A stretch of 64,000 bases of DNA from an uncultured Campylobacterales bacterium (GCA_947494995.1 CANLWY010000003.1:124001-188000); one strand, 5' to 3'. Positions 43,583 to 52,764 are shown, numbered from the stretch's first letter. The notes: generated by a model not told the origin, from the sequence alone. Numbers and translations are program-made.

Positions 43583-44959
43583 TTACTTTCCTCTTTTTTC
43601 AAATATTCTTTCAGTAAACTCTGCAAATTTACCTCTTACAGCTTTCTCAAGTTCTATTGCAAACATAGATATTTCTGGATGTTTTTTTCTTGTTTGTTTA
43701 AGTAGTGTTGTTAGTCCATTATTATATTTATTTAAGTATAAATTATCTATTTGTCTGTTTGAACCAATTACTATTGCCATGCAAGACTCATCAAGTCTAC
43801 TAAGAATTAGCTGGGTTGTTTTTTCAGATGAGTTTTGCCATTCATCCATAATAACTATTGATTCAGATAAGGTTCTTCCTCTAGCTTCTCCTGGCCATAA
43901 AGTTTCTATACAGTATTTAGATTCAAGCTCTGCTATTTTAGATTCAATTGATTCTTTATTTTCTCTATTTTCACTCTTTTTTAGATGTTTTTTTGCTATG
44001 AATTCTAATGTATCTTGAAGTGCCATATTATAGATTCTAAATTTCTCTTCATTTCCTGCTAGATAACCTATATCTGCACCTTTATCAAGTGATTCAATAG
44101 AGTTTCTTACATAAACAATTTTATCATAGTGTCCTAAATCAATAAGTCTCATAGCACTTACAATTGACATTAGGGTTTTCCCAGAACCAGCTTTAGCATC
44201 AATTACTAAAAGTTCAAACATATCAGATAGAATTGCTTTCATAAAAAGTTTTTGTTTTAAGTTTACTGGACGTACCTGTAGAGCTTTGAAGTCTGTTTCA
44301 TTTAAGACATGTATTCTTTCATTTATAATTACAGCATACTCTGAATTACCATCTTCACTCTCAAAGGCATAACAAAAGTTTTCCAAAGAGTACTCTTTAT
44401 CGAACTTTAAAATTTCTGCTCCCTCTAAAGAATTAAACAAAGAAGAGTCAAGCGCTATTTTTTTTAGAAACTTAAACTTTGGTACAGTAGATTTATCATC
44501 ATGTAAGGTCTCAGATTTTATTCCCTTAAATAAAGCAAAGGTTCTTGCATAAACATCAAGGGATAAAAATAGTGTTTGAGCACCTTTATAGTAATCTTGT
44601 GCAATGGCTGCAACTTCTATGATTCTTTTATCATTGCTCTCACTAATATGAGTTTGTTCAATTTCAGATTCATATACATCTTTTGAGATAATATGAAGTG
44701 TTAAGTCATCATTAAAAAGTTTAACAACTTTAAATCCTAATTTATAATCGACCTCTTTAATCTTCATATTTGCTAACAAACGCGCAAATTCTCTTGAATA
44801 ATAACCTAACTCATTTGTAAGTTTCTTTTTATCTTCTAATTCTAATAAGACTGTTTCTGGTATAACAATAGTGTTAGTGCTATCATCAGATATTTTCTTT
44901 AAATTTTGAACATTTTGTAGAATAATGTTGGTATCTAATACATATACTTTATCTTTCAT
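43583..44959 (-). CDS. PIN domain-PhoH family ATPase
   Basis: 458 residues fusing an N-terminal PIN ribonuclease domain (YVLDTNIILQN with its acidic Asp at residue 9, and later acidic residues such as ESNDKR) to a C-terminal PhoH-type P-loop ATPase. The Walker A motif, AKAGSGKT, lies near residues 255-262 and Walker B (VIMDEWQN) about 110 residues later. PhoH2-type proteins couple helicase and RNase activity; in mycobacteria some pair with a small antitoxin, but none is visible here. ATG start; the next upstream gene, the orphan kinase, is on the same strand 48 bases away. Confidence 0.9.
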   Translation of the reverse strand: MKDKVYVLDTNIILQNVQNLKKISDDSTNTIVIPETVLLELEDKKKLTNELGYYSREFARLLANMKIKEVDYKLGFKVVKLFNDDLTLHIISKDVYESEIEQTHISESNDKRIIEVAAIAQDYYKGAQTLFLSLDVYARTFALFKGIKSETLHDDKSTVPKFKFLKKIALDSSLFNSLEGAEILKFDKEYSLENFCYAFESEDGNSEYAVIINERIHVLNETDFKALQVRPVNLKQKLFMKAILSDMFELLVIDAKAGSGKTLMSIVSAMRLIDLGHYDKIVYVRNSIESLDKGADIGYLAGNEEKFRIYNMALQDTLEFIAKKHLKKSENRENKESIESKIAELESKYCIETLWPGEARGRTLSESIVIMDEWQNSSEKTTQLILSRLDESCMAIVIGSNRQIDNLYLNKYNNGLTTLLKQTRKKHPEISMFAIELEKAVRGKFAEFTERIFEKRGK

Positions 44960-45007
44960 AAAATAATTATAGCATTTAAAAGCTACAAATCAATAACAAG
45001 TTATAAA

Positions 45008-46924
45008 TTAGTTTGATAATGGAAGTGTAATTTCAAAAAGTGCACCTCTATGATTTAAGTTATTATATGAATAGTTTGAATTAATCACTTTAATATTACC
45101 TTTCATATTTTTAACAATTATCTCTCTAGACATATATAGGCCTATTCCTGTTCCTTGAGTTTGATGTTTTGTTGTAAAATAAGGTTCAAAAATTCTTTCT
45201 ATAATATCTTTTGGAACTCCACCTGCATTATCTTTTATTCTTATTTGTACTTGGTCTTTATTTTTCATTACATGAATAAAAATCATCTTTTTAAAGTGTT
45301 TGTCTTTTTTGGTAAATTCATCTCTTGCATTGTTTAAGATATTAATAATTACTTGTAGAAATTCATTTTCATAGTTTTCTATTGATATATCTTCTATGTT
45401 CTTAATAATTTCTATTTCCATATTGTGAAATTGTGGATAAACTAAGGTTATTGCTTTTTCTATACTGTCACATATTTTAAATTTATTTTTCTCTTTATCT
45501 TGTTTGAAAAAGTTTCTAAAGTCATCAATCGTACTTGATAAGAACTGGGCTTGTTTATTTATTCCATCCAGTCCTTCTTTAAGGAAATTATCATTTAAAA
45601 CATCTAAATCTTTTTGTAGTCTTATCCCTGTTGCAGTTGTTGTAATAAATGAAAGAGGTTGCCTCCATTGGTGTGCAATATTTCCTATCATCTCTCCCAT
45701 TGCTGCCATTTTTGATTGTTGAGACATCATAGCTTGTTGTTTTGCATTGTTTAAAAGATGGTTTTGAATTTCAACTTTATAATTATTAAATTTTTCTTGT
45801 AAGATTTTTGAAAAATAAATTGAAAAAATAAGTAAGAAAAGTGTAAGGAAAATTGTAATATTTATTGTTTTATGCACATATTCTTTAAATTTTTTATTAA
45901 GGTGTTCTTTTCTTTCTAATATTGTTTTTTCTAAATCATCTTCATAAAACCCTGTTCCAATCATCCAAGACCATTCTTCTAGTCCTTTTACAAAACTGAT
46001 TTTTTTGACTGTTTGATTAGTATTTGGTTTCTGGTTTTGAATGTAAGAATAATATCCTTCACCTTTTTTTGATATATCAATCAAATCATCAATTACTTTT
46101 TCTATTTCTTGTGTGTCATTGTTTTTATATGCATGTTGACCAATAAAATTCTTATTCAAGTGATTTAAGTAAATACCATTATAGTTAATAACAAATATAT
46201 ATCCACTATCCCCATAAACTCTTTTATTTAAATGGCGTAAAGCTTTTTTTTGTACAACTTTATTGAAGTCTTCTATATATTCACCTGTTCCGATAATCCA
46301 ATCAAAAGGTTCAAAACTTTTAATTACACCAATTTTTTTCTTTTCTTTTCCAAGGTTAGTTGGATCTTGCCAATACCATTCATGCATAGAGAGGTTTTTA
46401 TTTTCCAATAATGATACGAAGTCTCTTATTACGTACTCATTTCTTGAATTTTGAAAGTTTAGTTGGTTTTTCCCCATATGATTCTTCATATGAGGGTGAA
46501 ATATAGATCTTCCTTTTTTATCATATATAAAAAAGTAACCTCTACTTTCATAGAATTTAATATTTTTTAGAGCATCAATTATAAGTTTTTTAATTAATTC
46601 TTCATCTAAGTTCTTATTGTTTTCATATATAGAGTTCGCAATAGTGTGTGCATTGTTTATTCTTGCTCTTAATGATTTTCTTAAGGCTTTTTTATTTTCT
46701 CTGATTTCATTTTTTAAGTAGTGATGTACATTATATACTCTTTGTTTAATATCAAGCTTATTTTCATGTAAGAATTCACTTTTAATAGCGAGTTTTTTTT
46801 CTTCAAAATTATTGTTTCTTTCAATAAACTGAATAATAATAAAAACTAATGAAATGACAATTATAAATATAGGTGGAGTATATTTAATAATTTTTAATAT
46901 TTGTTTCTCTTTTTTAAATATCAT
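45008..46924 (-). CDS. sensor histidine kinase with two Cache domains (orphan)
   Basis: 638-residue membrane kinase. Membrane segments at about 15-33 and 352-372 flank a large periplasmic sensor made of two Cache modules. One has RGYFFIYDKKGRSIFHPH and DWIIGTGEYIEDF; the other has SGYIFVINYNGIYLNHL and SWMIGTGFYEDDLE. The kinase core has the H-box NIAHQWRQPLSF with phosphoacceptor His418, the N-box INILNNARDEF, and G-boxes IKDNAGG and GTGIGLYMSR. No response regulator is adjacent. ATG start. The sensor is related to that of the kinase at 30544 but doubled. Confidence 0.92.
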   Translation of the reverse strand: MIFKKEKQILKIIKYTPPIFIIVISLVFIIIQFIERNNNFEEKKLAIKSEFLHENKLDIKQRVYNVHHYLKNEIRENKKALRKSLRARINNAHTIANSIYENNKNLDEELIKKLIIDALKNIKFYESRGYFFIYDKKGRSIFHPHMKNHMGKNQLNFQNSRNEYVIRDFVSLLENKNLSMHEWYWQDPTNLGKEKKKIGVIKSFEPFDWIIGTGEYIEDFNKVVQKKALRHLNKRVYGDSGYIFVINYNGIYLNHLNKNFIGQHAYKNNDTQEIEKVIDDLIDISKKGEGYYSYIQNQKPNTNQTVKKISFVKGLEEWSWMIGTGFYEDDLEKTILERKEHLNKKFKEYVHKTINITIFLTLFLLIFSIYFSKILQEKFNNYKVEIQNHLLNNAKQQAMMSQQSKMAAMGEMIGNIAHQWRQPLSFITTTATGIRLQKDLDVLNDNFLKEGLDGINKQAQFLSSTIDDFRNFFKQDKEKNKFKICDSIEKAITLVYPQFHNMEIEIIKNIEDISIENYENEFLQVIINILNNARDEFTKKDKHFKKMIFIHVMKNKDQVQIRIKDNAGGVPKDIIERIFEPYFTTKHQTQGTGIGLYMSREIIVKNMKGNIKVINSNYSYNNLNHRGALFEITLPLSN

Positions 46925-47059
46925 ACTTGTACCTGGGTAATTTTATTTTTTAAGCGTAGCATTAGAATAGCATTTTACAATAAATAATAAGATTAAACTG
47001 TCAGATATATGACAAAATATTTTTGAAATAGACTGATTTTTTAATAAAAAAAGATATGT

Positions 47060-47065
47060 TATAAT
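47060..47065 (+). promoter_or_regulatory. -10 promoter element of methyltransferase gene
   Basis: TATAAT, preceded by ATATGT, lies 21 bases before the ATG at 47087. The short leader has no obvious ribosome binding site. Confidence 0.5.
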
Positions 47066-47086
47066 TAATTAAAAAGATAATAAATT

Positions 47087-48019
47087 ATGAATAAATTCTA
47101 TAGTCAATCAATGTTTTACATTACTAAAGTTTTAAAAGAAGAATTAAAAAAAGAGAAAAAAGTCTCTTTTGAAGTGTTAAACCCTGACCTTTATAGTTCA
47201 ACCTATGCAGGAACAAAAATAGAAATAGAAGATAAAGAGTTTATTTATAGAAGCTACAAAGCATGGAATGATTTGGCTACAAAGCTTTTTTGTAGAGTTT
47301 TAACTCCTAAAATAGTTTCTAAGTATACTATAGAAATAAGTTTTGAGAAACTTCAAAAAGAGCAAAGCTTTCATAAAGAAGATGTTCAAAAAGAAGAAAA
47401 ATATGGAAGGACTTCAACTTTCTCATTAATCAATAAAAACGAAGAACCTGAAGTTTGTTTATCCTATCTACAAACTTTAGAAAATGTAAATTTAAAAAAA
47501 AGAAAAAGAGTTTTAAATTTAGGAGTTAATAGTGGTGAAGAGTTTGAACTTATAAAAGAGTATTATAAAGACTTTTCAAGTATTGATTTTCTTGGTATTG
47601 ATTATTGTGTCTCAGCTATAGAAGAAGCAAATAAAAAGTTTAAAGATGATCCCAATGTAAAGTTTATTGCTTATGATATAAATAGTTTGGATTCTTTAGA
47701 TTTAGGGGATTTTGATTTAATTATATCTATAGGAACACTTCAAAGTAGTAATTTAGATTTTAATAAAATATTTATGCATATAGTTCAAAAATATTTAAAA
47801 AAAGATGGTGCAATGATATTAGGCTTTCCTAATTGTAGATGGATAGATGGAGAGTTAGTATATGGTGCAAAAGCACCTAATTATTCATTTTCAGAGATGA
47901 GTATCCTTTTTAAGGACGCTTATTTTTGTAAAAAATATTTACAACAAAAAAAGTTTAGGGTAACTCTTACTGGAAAATATTATATTTTTTTAACTGCAAC
48001 TTCTATTAGAAAAGATTAA
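47087..48019 (+). CDS. class I SAM-dependent methyltransferase
   Basis: 310 residues. The N-terminal 140 residues are of unknown fold. The methyltransferase domain (about 140-285) shows motif I as RVLNLGVNSGEEFELI, an acidic end of the second strand in FLGIDYCVSAIEEA, and motif IV as FDLIISIGTLQSS. Motif I deviates from the usual DxGxGxG by having N-L-G-V-N-S-G, which fits a variant SAM-binding loop. The substrate is unknown. ATG start without a good ribosome binding site. Convergent with the small lipoprotein gene. Confidence 0.78.
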   Translation: MNKFYSQSMFYITKVLKEELKKEKKVSFEVLNPDLYSSTYAGTKIEIEDKEFIYRSYKAWNDLATKLFCRVLTPKIVSKYTIEISFEKLQKEQSFHKEDVQKEEKYGRTSTFSLINKNEEPEVCLSYLQTLENVNLKKRKRVLNLGVNSGEEFELIKEYYKDFSSIDFLGIDYCVSAIEEANKKFKDDPNVKFIAYDINSLDSLDLGDFDLIISIGTLQSSNLDFNKIFMHIVQKYLKKDGAMILGFPNCRWIDGELVYGAKAPNYSFSEMSILFKDAYFCKKYLQQKKFRVTLTGKYYIFLTATSIRKD

Positions 48020-48044
48020 CTAAGAGATAAATCTCTTAGTTTTT
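48018..48044. terminator. bidirectional terminator
   Basis: A perfect 11-bp stem, AACTAAGAGAT with ATCTCTTAGTT, has an AA loop and is followed by TTT. It overlaps the stop codons of both convergent genes. Confidence 0.75.
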
Positions 48045-48227
48045 GAAATCATTTTTTTCAAGATTTCCTTCAATTAGTGTTGGATCAGTTTGATCTGCTT
48101 CTTCCATTGAAGTGTCGCTTACATTGTTTTTGTCAATGTTTTTAGGTTGCACTTTTTGAGAATTGGCACATGCTGTAAAACTAATCGCAATTAATGAAAC
48201 TAACAGTAGTGATAGAAATTTTTTCAT
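48036..48227 (-). CDS. small lipoprotein, unknown function
   Basis: 63 residues. A signal peptide, MKKFLSLLLVSLIAISFTAC, ends with the lipobox FTAC, so residue 20 is the lipidated cysteine. The mature part is short, polar and acidic (ADQTDPTLIEGN), without a recognisable domain. ATG with AAAGGATATG upstream. It lies divergent to mltB and convergent to the methyltransferase gene. Confidence 0.75.
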   Translation of the reverse strand: MKKFLSLLLVSLIAISFTACANSQKVQPKNIDKNNVSDTSMEEADQTDPTLIEGNLEKNDFKN

Positions 48228-48377
48228 GACATATCCTTTTTTTATCTAAAAAATTGTATCTTAGTCAAGTTTATAAAACTTTTTCTTCAATTTTTATTAA
48301 ATAATTTTAATCTAAATTTAAAGAAAAAACTATAATTTTTTATATAATTTTTTAAAAAATTTAGATATTGTTTTCTT

Positions 48378-49391
48378 ATGAAAACGAGTATATTATTTAA
48401 ATTAGTATTATTAATTCTTTTATGCATCCCTTCTTTAGCATATAATAAAAACTATAATAGAAATCCTTATGTAAAAGTATTTATCAATGATTTAGAAAAA
48501 AATCATGGCTTTGATAAAAAAGAGCTTCATAAACTATTTTCAAAAGTTAAATTTCAAGAATCTTCTTTAAAATATTATCTAAAGCCAAAAAGAAAAGATT
48601 TTGAAATAAAGAACAAAAAACATGGTAGTTGGGATAGATACGAAAAAAAACTTTTGGATGACAGAAGAGTTAATTTAGGCGCTGATTTTATGAAACGAAA
48701 TAAAAAGCATCTTGAAAAAGCTTATAGAATTTTTGGAGTTCAACCTGAATATATAACTGCAATTATTGGTGTAGAGAGTTATTATGGAGAGTTTACTGGA
48801 AACTATCCTGTGTTTGATGCTCTTACAACTTTGGCTTTTGAAGAGAATCGAAGAAATAAGTTTTTTAAAAGTGAATTAAAAGCTTTTTTAAAACTTGCTA
48901 AAAAAAATAAACAAAATCCAAAATCTATCTATGGCTCATTTGCTGGAGCTATAGGACTTGCTCAATTTATGCCAAGTAATTTTAAAAAGCTTGCAATAGA
49001 CTTTAATAATGATGGGGTTATAGACTTATATAATGAAGTTGATGCTATAGGAAGTATTGCTAACTATTTTAAAAAATCTGGTTGGAATAGAAAAGTTCCA
49101 GTTGCTACAAGGGTCTCTTATCAAGGCAAAAGATTCAATAGATTAAAAACAGGATTTAAGTATAAATACAAAAGGTCAAGGTTAAAAGGAATAAAGCCAA
49201 AAAAAGGTAAGTTTTATTATCCAAGAAAAGTGCATCTTGTTAAATTAAATAGATATAAACATGATGAGCTTTGGTATGGTACAAGTAATTTTTACGCTAT
49301 TACTTTATATAATAGAAGTAACTATTATGCTATGGCAGTACATCAATTGGCTTTAAAGATTAAAAAAGAGTATAGAAAAATAAGAGTTTAA
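48378..49391 (+). CDS. mltB: lytic murein transglycosylase B (MltB family)
   Basis: 337 residues with a signal peptide (MKTSILFKLVLLILLCIPSLA), so periplasmic rather than lipid-anchored. It cleaves the glycan strands of peptidoglycan. The SLT_2/MltB domain shows the catalytic glutamate in IIGVESYYGEF (Glu133), followed by the family stretches DALTTLAFE, SFAGAIGLAQFMPSNFK, GVIDLYNEVDAIGSIANYF and SNFYAITLYNRSNYYAMAVHQLA. Mature C-terminal third is very basic (KYKYKRSRLKGIKPKKG), perhaps binding teichoic-like or peptidoglycan polyanions. ATG start without a clear ribosome binding site. Confidence 0.9.
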   Translation: MKTSILFKLVLLILLCIPSLAYNKNYNRNPYVKVFINDLEKNHGFDKKELHKLFSKVKFQESSLKYYLKPKRKDFEIKNKKHGSWDRYEKKLLDDRRVNLGADFMKRNKKHLEKAYRIFGVQPEYITAIIGVESYYGEFTGNYPVFDALTTLAFEENRRNKFFKSELKAFLKLAKKNKQNPKSIYGSFAGAIGLAQFMPSNFKKLAIDFNNDGVIDLYNEVDAIGSIANYFKKSGWNRKVPVATRVSYQGKRFNRLKTGFKYKYKRSRLKGIKPKKGKFYYPRKVHLVKLNRYKHDELWYGTSNFYAITLYNRSNYYAMAVHQLALKIKKEYRKIRV

Positions 49392-49446
49392 TCCACACAT
49401 ACTCCACAAGATTTTGATACAATCTAAAAATTTTTTTAGGATAATC

Positions 49447-49872
49447 ATGAATAAGAATTTAATCAGTTCAACCATTATACTGGGTTGTTTTTTAGTTGCT
49501 AGTATTGCTACTTTAGGTTCACTATTTTTTAGTGAGATTATGGAGTTTGTACCTTGTTCTTTATGTTGGTACCAAAGAATCTTTATGTATCCTTTAGTGT
49601 TGATTTTTTTAATTAACCTATTATATCCTGATGATAAAATATTTAAGTATTCTATGCCTGTTGTTTTAACAGGACTTTTCTTTGCCTTTTATCATAACCT
49701 TTTAATGTGGGGAATTATTCCAGAAAGTGCAACACCTTGTAAACAAGGAATTCCTTGCTCAACAGAGTATTTTGAATATTTTGGTTTTATTAATATCCCA
49801 TTTTTATCACTTTTTGCATACTCTTTAATTGTAGTTTTATTAGTTATTGGACAAAAAAAGGCTGCTAAGTAA
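49447..49872 (+). CDS. DsbB/BdbC-type disulfide bond formation protein
   Basis: 141-residue inner-membrane oxidoreductase with four membrane segments that reoxidises DsbA and passes electrons to quinones. The active pair is C37-S-L-C40 in VPCSLCWYQR, with a second cysteine pair C98 and C104 in the second periplasmic loop (TPCKQGIPC). Length and Cys spacing fit the short BdbC-type. The start is ATG 49447 with AGGATAA upstream; the ORF frame open to 49414 is not used. Its TAA overlaps the ATG of the DsbA-like gene (TAATG). Confidence 0.9.
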   Translation: MNKNLISSTIILGCFLVASIATLGSLFFSEIMEFVPCSLCWYQRIFMYPLVLIFLINLLYPDDKIFKYSMPVVLTGLFFAFYHNLLMWGIIPESATPCKQGIPCSTEYFEYFGFINIPFLSLFAYSLIVVLLVIGQKKAAK

Positions 49873-50525
49873 TGCAAAATAAAAAAACAGTCATTACTTC
49901 AATAATTGTTGTTCTTTCAATATTTATTATTGCAGCAATGTTTTTTAAAAGTGAGAAGCAGGAAAAAATAGAAAAATTAGCACAGAACAATGAAAATGGT
50001 GCTCCTTTTGTAAGAGAACACTCTGTGAAGTTTGGTAATAATAAAAAAAATGTAGTTATTACTGAGTTTACAGATCCCGAGTGTCCCTCTTGTAGAGCTT
50101 TTTATCCTGCTATTTATAATATTTATAAAGATAATTATGATGATATATCTTTAGTTGTTAGATATCTTGATAATCATAAAAACTCAAAATACGTAATAAA
50201 GATATTAGAAGCCTCAAGAAAACAAAATAAATATAAAGAGGTGCAAGCTTTAGTTTATAAATACCAACCTGCATGGGCAGATAAGCAAAATCCAAACCCA
50301 AAAATTTTGTGGACTTTTTTACCTAATATAGAAGACTTGGATATTGAACAATTAAAAAAAGATGTTTCTTCAATAAATATTGATAAAATGTTAGAACTTG
50401 ATAGAAAAGATGCAACAACATTAGGTGTTAGAGGAACGCCATCTTTTTTTGTTAATGGCAAAAAGCTAGAAACTCTATCTTATCAAGAGTTTGTAGATTT
50501 AGTAGAATCAGAAATATATAAATAA
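49872..50525 (+). CDS. DsbA-like thiol oxidoreductase
   Basis: 217 residues. A single N-terminal membrane segment (about 7-26) leaves a periplasmic thioredoxin-fold domain. The active site is C71-P-S-C74 in TDPECPSCRAF, and the cis-proline loop reads GVRGTPSFFVNG (about residues 185-196). An inserted helical region sits between the two parts. Overlap with the DsbB stop makes a partner pair: this protein donates disulfides to substrates and DsbB regenerates it. A short 15-base gap leads to the TlpA-like gene. Confidence 0.87.
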   Translation: MQNKKTVITSIIVVLSIFIIAAMFFKSEKQEKIEKLAQNNENGAPFVREHSVKFGNNKKNVVITEFTDPECPSCRAFYPAIYNIYKDNYDDISLVVRYLDNHKNSKYVIKILEASRKQNKYKEVQALVYKYQPAWADKQNPNPKILWTFLPNIEDLDIEQLKKDVSSINIDKMLELDRKDATTLGVRGTPSFFVNGKKLETLSYQEFVDLVESEIYK

Positions 50526-50539
50526 TAAGGAAAAGTAAA

Positions 50540-51097
50540 ATGAAAAAATTTTTGTTAATTTTTAGTTCAATTTTAGCAACAATTCTTTTAACAGGTTGTG
50601 GAGAAGAAGCAACAACAATTGTAGAAGATGAAGGAAGTTTTAAAGAGTTGAAAGTTCAAGGTAATAAAAATTATAACCTTACAACAACAGAGGGAAAAAC
50701 TATAAAATTCAATGTTGATAATGAAATATTAACTTCAAAAGAGTTAAATGGAAAGTTTGTGTTACTTAATTTCTGGGCAACTTGGTGTGCACCTTGTATA
50801 AAAGAGATGCCAATACTTGTTGAACTTCAAAAAAAGTACGGAGATAGACTTCAAATTATTGGTATATTAGTTGAAAAAGGTAAAGGTCCAAAAGAGTTAG
50901 AAGAGTTTATGAAGAGATTTGGAATGAACTTTCCTGTTACTGTAGGAATGGATGAAAACTACAGAATAGCACAAGCTTTTGATGAAGTTAAGATGTTTCC
51001 TGAGTCTTTTCTTTTTGGCCCTGATGGACAATTTATTGAAAAATATGTTGGAGAAGTAGAAGCTTCTGTATTAGAAGAAATCTTCGATAAAAAGTAA
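50540..51097 (+). CDS. TlpA-like thioredoxin-fold lipoprotein
   Basis: 185 residues. A signal peptide ends in the lipobox LLTGC, with lipidated C20. A thioredoxin-like domain (about 50-180) carries WCAPC (C83 and C86), followed by IKEMPILVELQKKYGDRLQIIGIL. The second conserved proline appears in FPESFLFGPDG. TlpA/ResA-type reductants supply electrons to apocytochromes, copper sites or DsbD-linked pathways. It is third in the dsbB-dsbA-tlpA set, so it may counterbalance DsbA oxidation. ATG with AAGGAAAAG upstream. Strong terminator follows. Confidence 0.9.
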   Translation: MKKFLLIFSSILATILLTGCGEEATTIVEDEGSFKELKVQGNKNYNLTTTEGKTIKFNVDNEILTSKELNGKFVLLNFWATWCAPCIKEMPILVELQKKYGDRLQIIGILVEKGKGPKELEEFMKRFGMNFPVTVGMDENYRIAQAFDEVKMFPESFLFGPDGQFIEKYVGEVEASVLEEIFDKK

Positions 51098-51100
51098 AAT

Positions 51101-51126
51101 AAAGCCCTTTTTTCAAGGGGCTTTTT
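51101..51126 (+). terminator. terminator of the thiol-redox operon
   Basis: A 7-bp GC-rich stem (AAAGCCC with GGGCTTT) encloses a 10-base loop and is followed by T residues. Confidence 0.8.
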
Positions 51127-51246
51127 ATAAAAACTTCTAAAATTACTCATTTTTTTAAACTATTTTATAAAGCCTCTATCCTACAAATAAATAAAAGCAA
51201 TATTTCAGTATACTATAAGCCTTAGTTTAGCAAAAAAAGGAATACA

Positions 51247-52449
51247 ATGTCAGTTACTGAATTTTTGTCTATGGCCAAAGAGTCACAATATAATATATTA
51301 GAAATCTATAAAAATGCCCCAGAAGAGAGTTTGATTGCTCTTGGTATAATTGTTTTATTTGTTTTAGTTATCTATTTTTTAATCAGAAGATCAATGAAAG
51401 TAAACAGCGCAATTAAGCTTGTTGATAAAATCCAAGATTGTCAAAGTTATGATGAATATAATCAAAAAATTACAGCTTTAGTTGATGAACTTCCAAAAAG
51501 AGGTTTAAAGGTTGCTGATGTATTAAATGCAAGTAAAGATCATATTCTATTTAGGACATCAAAGCTTTTAGCAAATATGAGTATTGGTGAAAAAATTGAA
51601 AAGTATTTAGAAATATCTGATAAATATAGTAAGCTTGCTAATGGATCAAAAAAATATAAAAATCAAGAATTAACTGAGTTTTATGAGTGTAAATCATGCG
51701 AACTTTTAGATGTTAATTTAGCTGAAGAGATTGCATACTATTATGAAAATGTATATTTTACAGAAAATGAAGTTGAAAATGTTAATGCAATTGTTAAATA
51801 TGCAAATAGTTTAGATAAACCAGAATCAATAATTACTCCAATGCTTAGAACTATGAATAAGTTCTCTTATGGATATAATATTGATCTTTATAAGTTTATT
51901 GAAAAACTAGATGAAAAAGAGTCTAAGCAAGTTTTTGAAAACTGTTCACTTAAAATGGAAGAGTTATTTACAAGTGGAGAAAAAGAAGTATCTATTAATA
52001 TTTTAGATTATTTACTTGAAAAAGAAGAAAAACTAAAAGTATATGATTATATTTCAACTCTTAAATTAGCACCTTATTTACAACAACTACATGATTTATA
52101 TTTTAATAAAAAAGATGATCTTGATTTAGACTTAGCATTTATTGCAAATACTACTGAAATAGAATCATCTTATAAAGTTTATTTAGATGAGAAGTTAACA
52201 GAAAACTGGAGAAATCCAGAGTATATTGAGTTTATTTCTAAATCTCCGGGTGTATTAGATGTTCTAGGACATATGGAGTATAGAACACTAATTCAAAGAA
52301 TGGATAATATTAAAGTAGAAACTGAAAATAGAAAGATGGTTGAAGAGGCATTAGCTATTGCAAAAAGAGCAGAGTCAATTGCTCTTGAAGCAAAGTCATT
52401 AAATAAAAGACCTGTAATAATACCAACATCTGTTCCGGCACAGAAATAA
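51247..52449 (+). CDS. membrane-anchored helical protein, unknown function
   Basis: 400 residues. One membrane segment (about 30-49, LIALGIIVLFVLVIYFLI) is followed by a long, helical, acidic cytoplasmic part of about 340 residues that looks like stacked helical hairpins rather than coiled coil. The C-terminus is a charged helix (about 355-385) and a proline-containing tail. ATG with AAGGAATAC upstream. The next gene, 18 bases downstream, is another single-pass protein, so they form an operon. I do not recognise a family. Confidence 0.65.
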   Translation: MSVTEFLSMAKESQYNILEIYKNAPEESLIALGIIVLFVLVIYFLIRRSMKVNSAIKLVDKIQDCQSYDEYNQKITALVDELPKRGLKVADVLNASKDHILFRTSKLLANMSIGEKIEKYLEISDKYSKLANGSKKYKNQELTEFYECKSCELLDVNLAEEIAYYYENVYFTENEVENVNAIVKYANSLDKPESIITPMLRTMNKFSYGYNIDLYKFIEKLDEKESKQVFENCSLKMEELFTSGEKEVSINILDYLLEKEEKLKVYDYISTLKLAPYLQQLHDLYFNKKDDLDLDLAFIANTTEIESSYKVYLDEKLTENWRNPEYIEFISKSPGVLDVLGHMEYRTLIQRMDNIKVETENRKMVEEALAIAKRAESIALEAKSLNKRPVIIPTSVPAQK

Positions 52450-52467
52450 AGATTTAGGAGTAAAAAT

Positions 52468-52764
52468 ATGGCAGAATTAAGTCCAATTTTTATTGTTGTA
52501 TTTTTACTTCTAGGTTTTCTTATTTTCTTTCTTTTAAGAAGAACAAATCGAAATCATAAACCAAGTGCCCTAAAAAAAGATGAACTTATAAAAAAATATG
52601 AATATGAGATGTTAATGCTTATATCAAAATACGAAAAAGACAAAGATTTGTTAAATCAAAAAAAGATAGAGTTTTTAAAACTTGCAAGTAAAGAACTTCA
52701 TAACAATATCTTTTTTGAAGAACAAGAAGCAAAAGCGATTATAAGAAAACTAGCCTCTTTTTAA
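52468..52764 (+). CDS. single-pass membrane protein with helical tail, unknown function
   Basis: 98 residues. An N-terminal membrane segment (about 7-24, FIVVFLLLGFLIFFLL) is followed by RRTNRNHK and a 60-residue helical, highly charged cytoplasmic region. The N-out, C-in orientation follows from the positive residues after the segment. ATG with AGGAGTAAA upstream. Operon with the preceding 400-residue membrane protein, and similar in layout on a smaller scale. No family recognised. Confidence 0.65.
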   Translation: MAELSPIFIVVFLLLGFLIFFLLRRTNRNHKPSALKKDELIKKYEYEMLMLISKYEKDKDLLNQKKIEFLKLASKELHNNIFFEEQEAKAIIRKLASF

